A stretch of DNA of 64,000 bases, from positions 4,340,001 to 4,404,000 of the forward strand of contig JBAIAC010000027.1 of the NCBI GenBank assembly GCA_037349315.1. Reading direction: 5' to 3'. The number at the start of each line of letters is the position of its first letter. Position 1 is the first letter of the stretch. This stretch comes from Chelydra serpentina (taxonomy: Eukaryota; Chordata; Testudines; Chelydridae). The notes beneath the pieces are model-generated. The model searched no databases and was not told the DNA's origin. It saw only the letters and a list, made by a program, of their open reading frames with translations. Made by a program: the position numbers and the translations under genes. Below, in pieces: positions 12,840-24,800 of this stretch.

Positions 12840-15800
12840 AAATACACAAGTCCTGCAGCAGCTGCCTTTCAAATACTTCACTCGATATTTGGCCTGGGTC
12901 AGAAATAGCGAGGCTGCTACTACTCTCACTTTCTTGGCTGACACCACCCTCAACCCCCACTAGAACTGAAAAGAAGTCTCACAAGCACAGCACTGGTAAC
13001 CCCATAGCCTGCTGAAACATGAAGCATGGTTATTAAAAAAAAAAAAAAAAAGGCATATTTTACCAACTTGATTTTAATGTGCAACTATTATCTTGTATAT
13101 GATTTTGTTAAAGTCACTTAGTGCATAGCAATGCAAATATGCAGACATCTTGAATTCACTTCGAACCTTTTCACTAAAGTATTTTTCTTAACAGAAAGAT
13201 ATTTCCCACTAGACACATCAGACTTATCAATAAAAAGCGTAAAACAGTTAGAGACACATCCTCTAAGGACTGGCAGTGACTTACAGATAAAGAAACTAGA
13301 TTTATTTTATGGTACACAGTACCAGATATCTTAATACTAATAAAATACAGAATTCTATCTGGTTTATTCAGTGAAACATTTCCTTTTAAATAAAGAACTT
13401 TTAAGTTATCACCAACCACTTGGCTCTACCGTAGCAAGAAAAATTTAGTACTAGTGACCACATATAAAGGTGACCCATCCAAATACACTAGAATGTCTAA
13501 ACAAGCAGCTTTGGTTTTAAAATAGATATTGTCAAAAAGAAAGAGACAGACAACAAAAAGTAAAACACATGATAAGTTTCAGGATACTTAAGTATGGGAT
13601 GAAACTTCCCTGAATCACTATGAAGTTAAGTTCTTACCCTTGAGTAATGCCACCAAATCTAGATGGGTTGCAGACCAGTACTTTTGATGAACCAACCTTC
13701 CTAAGTAAATCAGAGGGGAAATTCTGAATTGCAGCCTGCATGTGTGATGCACAACGCCGTATAAATTCTAACATCTGAAAAACATTAAGCATTCAAGAAC
13801 TACTAGGTTATAAATGTTCCTATTTTAAATTAATAGAGCAGGATCATGAAGAAAAATTATCACTTACTTCTTGGTGGCAATATTTGGCACCAGCAGAAAT
13901 ATTTGAGATATTAAAAATGTTATTAGAGAGAGTCATTACTGTCCATAAATTGTCTAAAATTATAATGCAGATATCAACCAAAATTCAGCACATTCAAAAA
14001 GATACTGTATCCACTGTGTACATGTAAATTTAAAGAAAAATCAATGGTGTGAATGTGTAAATAAAACCAAACCTCAAGCCCCCCAGATGACATAGGCAAT
14101 GTCAGTAACTGACAATTCCCAAGGTGAAAATGATAAAACTACTGGATTTCAGCACAATTAATAATAAAGGAATAATCTTTCTTGAATTATTCTGACTAGG
14201 TCTCTCAGTAAAATATGCATACTGAAAGACATCAAATTATCTCATACCAAGATATGGGATAATTTTAAATCAACAGCTTTTTTGTAACATTTTGCTCCAG
14301 TATTAAATAAGCTTAACGTTTATAGTTCTAGGCCTTGGTCCTGCAAACACTTACACACATGTATGCCATTACACACATGAGTAACTGCAGCTCCAACAGA
14401 ACTACTCACGAGTATGCAAGAGATTGCAGGATCAGGACCTATTGCTGTAGTTCTCATCACTGCACATTTATACATTATGGCTCTGATCCTGCAAGCTTGT
14501 AAGTACAGGCAGACCTCTACCCCCAGGTAGAGTTCCATTGAAATCATTTTGAGTTTGCATGATCAGGACCTCAGAATATAATCTGAGCCGGAAAGTAACA
14601 CAAGGCAAATCACTTAACATTATCTTTAAAAAAATCTGTTTTCTGGGTAGGGAGTTTTTGTTCCCAGACAATATTTCCAAAATAAAGTTGTGAAGTCCAC
14701 ATATATGTGTACCTGAGCACTGCTTTCCTTTCCAGCTGACATAGCCCAGCACTGCGGATTTCTTCCATTTTTATCATGTACTCGCAGATCACCTCCTGCA
14801 TCCAACAATTTACTGAGAATCCACTGATTTCCTGAGAATGCTGCAGCATGTACTGGGGTGCTCCCATCATAACAGCGGCTGAGGAATATTAGAACAGAAA
14901 CATTTCAAACTACCTTCACTATGGTAAACTACAGATACCCCTTGAAAAAGAGCATACTTACAATTGCATGATATGCTAGAGCAAAAGAATCTACCCTGAT
15001 CTTGCCAAAAGGGATTCCATGTATGGAGTGAGGACTGTGTGGCCTTTTATTGTCACCAGAGGCACTAGAAAACTGCAGGCATGAAAAACTCTCTTTCTCA
15101 ATACACTTTTCTGCACTTTGCCTGTCTTCTGCAAAAACCAAGCTTTACCTTTTCACTCTCACTGGGGAGGTGCTTCTGATGCTATGATTAATATTTTTAG
15201 TGTTTAAAAACTTCCAATTAGATTTTAAAGATTAATTCCTGACTGAAGTGAATGAGGGAAAGAAGTGGAGTTCACACCTTTGCTTGCCCTATTGTTTGGC
15301 TGGAGACAGTGCACGGGTTATCTGTAAAGTGTGATTATTGCTGGGACTAATGTAGTGATTTTCCTTGCAAAAATAATCTTCTCACTACAACCAGTGCACT
15401 GCTATCCTGTTGATCCAGCCTAGTAAAAAAACTGCCTCCCGAGGGACAAACAATTGCATTAGAAAAAGTTGTGAACAGTATTCCCTTCTGCCATTCACTT
15501 CAATCATGCATTCACATCAACACCTAGTTGGAAACACAGAGCCCTGGTCTACACTTAAAACACAGATTGAACTAGCTATGTCACTCTGGAGTTAAGCATA
15601 CCTAACCCTGCTCAGGGAGGTGGATTACCTACACTGACAGAAAAAAACCTTCCGTTGATGTAGGAAGCACCTGCACTATGGGGCTATAGAGGCATACCTA
15701 CCTGCAGCTGTGCTACTGCAGCGTCTGTAGTGTAGACATGCCCTTAATGTTAACATATTCAAGCTCAGAATTCACAACCTTCCCTAACAAGTTTCGTAGG

Positions 15801-18800
15801 TGGGGCTCTTTGCCTGTTTTCTAAAACATTTTATTTGCCTAGGCTGGAAGGCACCAGGGCCCAAATTCGTACATGTATCTAGGCTTTGCTCTGCTCAGCA
15901 TTGCAAGATCTAAATCACTTTGACCATGTCTGCACTGCTGCAGTGCCATAGCGTAGATGCTTCCTACAAGGATGGAAGGTGTTTTTCTGTTGCTGTAGTT
16001 AATCCGCCTCTCTGACAGGCAGTAGCTTGGTTGACAACATAATTCTTCTGTCAACCGAGCCACATCTACACCGCATGTTAGGTCAGTATAGCTATGACAG
16101 TATTTTTCACATCTCTGAGCATCATATCTATGTTGACCTAACTTTTAAGTATAGAAAAAGGCTTGAGGCCATGCACCACTGAGCAGAGCAAAGCCTAGAT
16201 ACATTTTAAAAGCCAGGGCGCTGGGCTTTTTCTTTTCTCAACTATCAGCTCTGTAACAATTACAGTTTGGATGAAGGCTATGTCTCTCTTTCATCTGCTC
16301 ATTGACAATTAATTATTAAGGAAAATCTTGTGCATTACAATAAAGTTGAAGCTATAACAAACTTACGTTTGTTTCAATTAATTAAGGATGTAATTATGAC
16401 TCTTATACTTAACTGATTTGGGTCTGATCCATAATCCAAGAGCACACCTACTAGTTTACCAAGACCTAGCAATGCAGCAGTAAACAGAGAGGTCTGGCCC
16501 AAGGAGTTAATTGTGTCAACACAAATGCCTGAAAAGTATAAATAAATAAGTAGTCATGCCTCTTATCACTATACAATTTCAAACACCCCCCCATTATCAA
16601 TCTTTAACTTTTTAAATTAAATGTTATATAAATAGGGTGCTACCAAATTCATGGTTCATTTTGGTCAATTTCACAGTCATAGGATTTAAAAAATCGTAAA
16701 TTTTATGATTTCAGCTTTTAAATCTGAAATGTCACGATGTTGTAATTGTAGGATCCTGACCCAAAAAGGAGTTGTGCTGGGGGTCACAAGGGGATTGTAG
16801 GGGGGGTTGCGGTACTGCTACCCTTACTTCTGCACTGCTGCTGGCAGCGGCACTGCCTTCCGAGCTGGGCAGCTGGAGAGTGGTGGCTGCTGGCCGGGAT
16901 CCCATCTCTGAAGGCAGAGCTGCCACCTGCAGCAGCGCAGATGTAAGGATGGCATGGCATGGTGCTGCCTCCCTTCCTTCTGGGCTGCTGCCTGCAGAGC
17001 TGGGCCCTCAGTCAGCAGCCACCACTCTCCGGCCGCCCAGCTCCGAAGGCAGCAGCACAGAGGTAAGAGTGGCATGGTATGGTATTGCCACCCTTACTTC
17101 TGCACTGCTGCTGGTGGGGCGCTGCCTTCAGAGCTGGGCGCCCGGCCAACAGCTGCCACTCTCCAGCTGCCCAGCTCTGAAGGCAGCACAGACGTAAGGG
17201 TGGCAATACTGCAACTCCCCTAAAATAACCTTGCGACCCCCCTGCAACTCCCTTTTGGGTCAGTGCCCCCAATTTGAGAAATGCTGGTCTCCCCTGTGAA
17301 ATCTGTATAGTATAGGGTATAAGCACACAAAGACCAGATTTCACAGGGGGAGACCAGATTCCATGGTCGGTGACGTGTCTTTCATGGCTGCGAATTTGGT
17401 AGGGCCCTATATATAAGTGTAAGTAATACAGAAATAGTTAACCTAGATCTGTCTAATATTAACACAACAAAACAAAAAACTTTTTCCAAATTTAAAAGAA
17501 TAAATAAGCTACTGTCTATGAAAAAGGAGCATTTGATACAAATGGTAAGCTATTTCAGCTTACTTGTTGAATTTAAACTTCTAATAGTCACTCTGGATAT
17601 TTCAGTACTTTCAGTTTCAAATGTATAATTTGAGAGAGACAAGGCGGGTTAGGTAATATCTTTACTGAGTAACGATATGTTTAAATCTTTCCTGAACTCC
17701 CTCTTCTTGCCTTCAAACCCCCCCAACTCTGCCAAACTCATAATCAGAAGTAAACTCCCCACAGGCCAGGACTCATCCATTCAAAGTGGCACCAGACCAT
17801 GCCATAACATGCAGACATATCTCACTGCTACAATGATCAATACATACTTCTCACAACACACCTTTCAAGATCCATGGGTCCTACACATGCCTATCACAAC
17901 ATGTGGTGTACCTCATTAAGGGTGCCTGGCAGAGCATGCCCAAAAGAGGATAACCTCTCCTCTTCCGCCCGAAGCCCTGACCCCAGCCAAGCTGGAGCGG
18001 GCCGGGAGCTGCCTGATGACCCTCCACCTGCCGAGGGTGTGTGTGTGTGTGTGAGGGGGTTGAAAGCAGACCCCGACCAGTGTCCCCGCCCCGCAGGCCA
18101 CCCCCACTCCACCCAGGGCATGTGGAGGGTCAATGGCGCGACTCCCCACACGGCTCTTACCTGGCCGGGCTGCAGCCCCCCAGCCAGAGCCGTGTCAAGG
18201 TAAGAGCCGTGCATGGCATGTGGGTAGTTGTGGGGAGCCGCAGACTCTCCTGCCCTGGGTGGGACGGGGGGAGGGAAGGGCAGGGACATGGGCCGGGGAC
18301 TGCTCTCGATCCCCCAACCCCAGGCAGATGTAGGGTCCACAGCACCCCGCAGCTGCCCAGGCTCCACCTGCCAACCTGGCTGGGGGGGGGGGGGGGCCCT
18401 CAGGAGGATGAGGGCCAGGGGCGGGGCCATGCCCTCTCGAGCCCCCCTATTCCTGGATTTCAGTACCTCATCCAAAGTACTAAATTCCTCAGTAACAACT
18501 ATGTGGGTGAAATGAGACAATCACTATGCTCTTGAATTAACTCTCACAGAAAAATTATAAAAGACAAAAACACCATACTACCAGTAGCAAACCACTTCGC
18601 AAAAAATGACGACTTGATATCTGACCACTCAGTCCTCATGGTGAAAGAAAACTGGCACAGGAGCTTCAAAAGACAAGCCTGGGAGCTTAAATTCATAACT
18701 TTGTTAGAGACTAAAAATCATGGACTCAATAAAGACACTGGATTTATGGCTCATTATAACAATCTATAACCAACTAACCAACCTTTGTCCTATGATTGCA

Positions 18801-21800
18801 GAGGTATTAGTTGACCACTTCACCTTGAAAGGTCTCTTACAATGTGTGTTAACTCCTTGGTAAACAACTGTCCCACCTTGTATTTAGCTGTGACAGTCTG
18901 AGCACTTTTCTCAGACCTGAAGAAAAGCTTTGTGTAAGCGTGTCTAATTCACCAACTGAAGTTTGTCCAGTAAGAAATTGCATCACACACTTTCTCTCTC
19001 ACATGCTGGGATCAGCTCATCGACAGTCATTTTAATTATTCCACATCTTAAAAAGCACTCAAACAGTAACAGAATTTTACATGTTACTGGATTTCAATCC
19101 ACATGGACTACATACACACACACACCCGAACTGAGAAGAAAACCCGAAAACCTTTTTCTTTTTTCAAACAACATAAAAAGAACTAACCACTCAGTCTGTG
19201 TTCTCTCCCTCCCAGCTTCCCAAAAGGGAAGAAGGAACGGTCATCAATAACAGACAGCAGCTGCATTAAAGCAACACTGTCTGCTCGCTTCGCGCTCAGA
19301 AGAGAACACTTTAACTCCTCCTCGTGGTTAGCGAGGTCAGACACTTTCAACTACACTTCTCTAGTTACAAACTATAGAAATGATCCCTGAAAGTATAGTC
19401 TTAACAAAACACTGCTCGGCTACACACCCAGGCAAATGTGCACAAGCTTCCTTCCCAGGGTGACAGTTTTCATACAACAGATTTCACCCATAGCGAACTA
19501 AAGGACAAACATCTAAACCCGACTGCCCGTTTCATTAAAGCACAATTCAGCCAGCTTTAGAACACTGTGCATTAGAAGATTTTTATGTCGCTATTTACAG
19601 AAACAAACCTCCTGATTAGCATGTGGAGCTCCTAGCAACCAATCACACCCGCTTGCTCTTACTTCCTGAAACTGCGATACCTCTCACAGGCTCCTCTGGA
19701 CCACATGACAGCTTGTCAGGGACAGACAATCCCGGCAGGGCAGCCCTTTCTAACATGCTCTGCAGCTGTTTCTCTCTGGCTTGCTCTCAAATTCATCTTT
19801 TGCAGGGTTCCATGTTACCAGTACCGGGTTTACCATGGCGGGAGGAGGGGGGGGGCAGAGTCAGAAGGAGCCCCGGCCAGCCCGATCCCCCAATCTCCCT
19901 CCCCGGGCTATGCGTCCTGGAGGACAGCAGCAGACTCACCTGACAGCGGGAAGTGGAGCAACCCGGCCCCAACCCGCTTCGCCAGCTCCCAGCCCCGCCG
20001 CTGGTGAGTGCTGGGGAGCGGTTCTCCCTTCCCCCAAAATCCGGGAACCAGGGGAGCGGAGCGGGGCGGGGCGGGGCAGGGCAGGGCAGGGCCACTCCAC
20101 TTCCCGCGGCCCCATGAGTGCGGGGTCGGACGCACACTGCAATCACCGGGCGGCAGGAAGTGGAGCTACCCAGCCCCAACCTGCTCCATTCCGGGGCTCG
20201 TGCTGGGGAGCAGTTTCCCCCCTGCCCCCAAAGCCTGGGGAGGAGATGGAGCAGTGTGGAAAGGGCATGGGATGGGAAAGGGAAGGGGGCAGGGAAAGTC
20301 GGGATGGGAGGAAGTGGGGACTGGGCGAAAGAGGCAGTGGGCAGGAAGGGGGTGAGGTGGGGAGGAGATGGGGCATGGTATGGGGAAGAGAAGGGGATGG
20401 GGGAAGCGGGGACAGGGAGGAAGCTGGAGCCCAGCCTGCAGCATCCCCTTGGCAGAAGCTGGAGCTCCCCTGTTAAGCAGATCCATCAAACCCTCACCCT
20501 GACAGGCCCTACCACCCCTGCGTCTATACCACCCTAATGAGCCCCCCCCAGACACCCTCCCCACTGAGCCCCAACCACTGCATCTGAACCCCCACCCACA
20601 TGAACCCCACCTCCCCTGCAACTAGACCCCCCTTGCTGAGCCCCAAACACCTTCACCTGGATCCCCTGCAGAGTCCCATTGTCCCTGCACCTGGAACACC
20701 CCAATGTGCATATGTGCATCCAGACCTTCCACTGAGCCACCCACACCCAGATTGCCCCACAGAGAACTCTCTTACCTCCACCTGGATCCCCTCACACTAA
20801 GTCTCTTTGCACTTGGATCCTGCTGCCGGGCTGAGCCTACTCACCCACATCTGATGTGCCTGGCACAGGGAGGCAGGGCCCCAGGGTGTTTCTGGGGCAG
20901 GCCTGGCCCTTGCACTGTGTCAGGATCGGGTGCAGCCTCACTGCGGAGTCTCTGTCCCGGGTTGGGGTGGGGGGAGGCTGCAGGGTACTCTCCAACCGCC
21001 ATGCAACCAGTGGCCTGTGCTCTCCATTGCCATGTTGGAGCCTCCACATTTATTTATTGACAAATAAAATTTGCAGAATTTTAAAATATTGTGCAGAGAA
21101 TTTTTATTTTTTTGGTGCAGAATCCCCTCAGGAATATGGGGTGCTGTGCAGAGCGGGGCTGCTCCCGTTGCGCTGTGCCTCATTGCCCCCAGCCCACCCT
21201 TTACTCTGGACACTGACCATCCCGCTCCTCTGCAGCTTACCCCATGGGGGCCCACAAGTATGTTTGGCGCCAGGCCCACAAAAAGTTAATCTGGCCCTGC
21301 ATGTTACCGGTAGTACTGCACTAAATCAGTGGCTCTCAACCTTTACAGACAACTGTACCCCTTTCAGAATTCTGATTTCTCTTGCATACTCCCAAGTTTC
21401 ACCTCACTTAAAAACTACTTGGTTACAAAATCAAACAAAGTGTCACAACTCCGAACGAATAATAATAATATAACAGTAGGGATATATTACTGACCACTTG
21501 ACCAGAATGGTGATGATAACTGCAAAATGCTCAGGGAGGTTAGAGAGGCTATTAAAATTAAAAACTCAATAATAAAGGGGGATTTCAACTATCCCCGTAT
21601 TGACTGGATACATACCACCTCAGGACAGAATGCAGAGATAAAGTTTCTTGATACCTTAAATGCCTGCTTCTTGGAACAGCTAGTCCTGGAACCCACAAGG
21701 GGAGAGGCAATTATTGATTTAATCCTAAATGGAACACAGGATCAGGTCCAAGAGGTGAATATAGCTGGACTGCTTGGTAATATCGACAAAGGGTCCTGTG

Positions 21801-24800
21801 GCACCTTATAGACTAACAGAGGTATTGAAGCATAAGCTTTCGTGGGTGAATACCCACTTCTTCGGACTGCTTGGTAATAGTGACCGTAATATAATTAAAT
21901 TGAACATCCCTGACACTTTGGATTAGATCAGATATGGTATACAAAACTATTGCACTAATGACAGAGAAATCCCATTGAGTTGAGCATGCAGCCTTCGCGA
22001 GCTCGGCCTTAGCCAAAAAATAATCATGAAAGAAAAGTACAGAACTTTTTTCATCAATAGATTTTAACGTTCTTCACAATAATGGGTAGTATCCCAGCTT
22101 AGAGGCCAGGACATTGGGGCAAAGAGAGCACAAAGCTGGTCACTGGTTGAGTTTAGAAGGAACTCAGGTCTCCTCATGCCTAATCTAATGCCCTTTCTGT
22201 TGGACCTCACTGTTTTTATGAGAAAGGAAGAGAACTTGCAGAATCAGGCCCCTACCTAAACTTTGAAAATTACAACAAAAAAGAGATATAGCAGCATACA
22301 ATAATTTCAGAATTCTTGCAATAAGGAGTGAATAAAAACCCATTTATTTTTCTTTCACATCCCATTAGAAGGTTTCAGCCAAAAATACTTTGTATCACAA
22401 AAAACAAAACTTCAAAACCTCCTATTTTTAAACTTACTTTATAATAGCTAACCACTCAGTCTGTGTTCTCTCCCTCCCAGCTTCCCAAAAGGGAAGAAGG
22501 AACGGTCATCAATAACAGACAGCAGCTGCATTAAAGCAACACTGTCTGCTCGCTTCGCGCTCAGAAGAGAACACTTTAACTCCTCCTCGTGGTTAGCGAG
22601 GTCAGACACTTTCAACTACACTTCTCTAGTTACAAACTATAGAAATGATCCCTGAAAGTATAGTCTTAACAAAAACACTGCTCGGCTACACACCCAGGCA
22701 AATGTGCACAAGCTTCCTTCCCAGGGTGACAGTTTTCATACAACAGATTTCACCCATAGCGAACTAAAGGACAAACATCTAAACCCGACTGCCCGTTTCA
22801 TTAAAGCACAATTCAGCCAGCTTTAGAACACTGTGCATTAGAAGATTTTTATGTCGCTATTTACAGAAACAAACCTCCTGATTAGCATGTGGAGCTCCTA
22901 GCAACCAATCACACCCGCTTGCTCTTACTTCCTGAAACTACGATACCTCTCACAGGCTCCTCTGGACCACATGACAGCTTGTCAGGGACAGACAATCCCG
23001 GCAGGGCAGACATGCTCTGCAGCTGTTTCTCTCTGGCTTGCTCTCAAATTCATCTTTTGCAGGGTTCCATGTTACCAGTACCGGGTTTACCATGGCGAGG
23101 GGGGGGGGCAGAGTCAGAAGGAGCCCCGGCCAGCCCGATCCCCCAGCCGGTTGAGCCGGCCAGGAAAGCTGCCCCCTCCCCCAATCTCCCTCCCCGAGCT
23201 ATGCGTCCTGGAGGACGCATACCCCTGGTTGAGAACAACTGAACTGGTGCCACTTGGACCTAGGCATTCTGAACCATTTCAGTGCTAGTAGCTAGACAGC
23301 TGCAACTAAGTCTGTTGTTCCTCCCTGCACAATCCCTGCTTGGAAAGAAGATATCTTCTAGTTCTCACTCTATTTACCATTATGGGCTCCATATGCAGCT
23401 TTCTCCCTGTTATGTGAGCCCCATCCACAAAATATACTACCTGTATGGCCCTAAGGATGCCACATGGGCTGCAGCTGTATGCTCATTGGGCCACAGGTTG
23501 AGAACCACTAGTCTATACTTTTGCAAAGTCCATTGCAACAGGCTTTCCCCCCTCATGTCCGCGGTGAGACAAGAGCACATAAAATTCATTGCAATATAAA
23601 TATTAGTGAAACTACCCAAATATATTTACATAAAAACTAGACAGTCTCATTTTAAATCAAAGGTAAACACAGGCCACACAGGGAGTGGTGCAAGAGTCTC
23701 AAATGATGTATGCCCCCTGCCCCCATTCAGCATAAGAATTAACCTAAATGGATCATGACTATTTAAATAGAGTATCTTTGTCCAACAAAGCAGAGTAAAC
23801 GCGAGCCTTTTCTCCCCAGATCCGACCGATCCTAACGCTTGCAGAGTGCTCTCACTCTGGCCGAGTTCTCGGAAGCCCTCCGTCACATGCCAACCAATAA
23901 ATCTCCGGGACTGGACGGGCTGACCGTGGAGTTCTACCGCATGTTCTGGGACGTCCTCGGCTCAGACCTTGTCACCGTCTGGGCCGAGTCCTTGCAGGGC
24001 GGGGTCCTCCATCTTTCGTGCAGGTGAGCCGTGCTCACCTTATTGCCGAAGAAGGGGGACCTCCGTGATTTACGGAATTGGCGTCCCGTCTCGCTTCTCA
24101 GCACAGACTATAAAGTCATAGCAAAGGCCATCTTGCTGCAGCTGGGGTCCGTGCTGGCGGACATGGTCCACCCAGACCAGACCTACACCGTCCCGGGCCG
24201 CACCATCCTCGACAACCTGTATCTGGTCCGGGATCTCTTGGAGCTTGGGTGTAGGGATGGTCTGTTGTTCACCCTCCTGTCTTTGGATCAGGAGAAGGCG
24301 TTCGACAGGGTGGATCACGGGTACCTCCTGAGCACTCTGCGAGCGTTTGGCTTCGGGCCCCAGTTTGTGGGTTTTCTCCAGGTGCTGTACGCCATCGCGG
24401 AGTGTCTGGTCAGGCTCAACTGGACCCTGACCGAGCCGGTCAGCTTCGGGCGAGGAGTACTGCAGGGGTGCCCCCTCTCGGGCCAGCTGTACGCTCTGGC
24501 GATCGAGCCCTTCCTCTGTCTCCTCCGCAGAAGGTTGACGGGGTTGGTGCTCCGAGAGCCAGAGCTGCGGCTGGTCCTGTCGGCATACGCCGACGATGTG
24601 CTCCTCGTGGTCCAGGACCCGGGCGACTTGGTGCGGGGGGAGGCTTGCCAGGCGATCTACTTGGCGGCCTCCTCTGCCCGGTTCCACTGGGTCAAGAGCT
24701 CTGGCCTGGTGGTAGGGGACGGGTGGCAGGCGAGCTCCCTCCCACCCGCACTTCAGGCCATCAGGTGGAACGCGGGTCCACTGCTCTATCTCGGCGTTTA

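Noticed and set aside
12739..12963. Lys/Glu- and Phe/Leu-rich frames across 12.8 kb
   Set aside because: Direct translation of the (GAAA)n microsatellite.
17894..18520. 208-codon minus-strand frame and overlapping plus-strand frames near 18 kb
   Set aside because: They lie in a GC-rich insertion with low-complexity Pro/Gly/Ser content; only the last plus-strand part belongs to the GIY-YIG remnant.
19781..20476. 231-codon plus-strand frame and others in the 20-kb GC-rich stretch
   Set aside because: Composition-driven, with repeated Gly/Arg/Trp words, no domain and equally long frames on the other strand.
19183..23216. Modules 1 and 2 as the two LTRs of an endogenous retrovirus
   Set aside because: No TG...CA ends, no poly(A) signal, no primer-binding site or retroviral frames between them, and a third copy with matching but diverged flanks. 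Not fully excluded.
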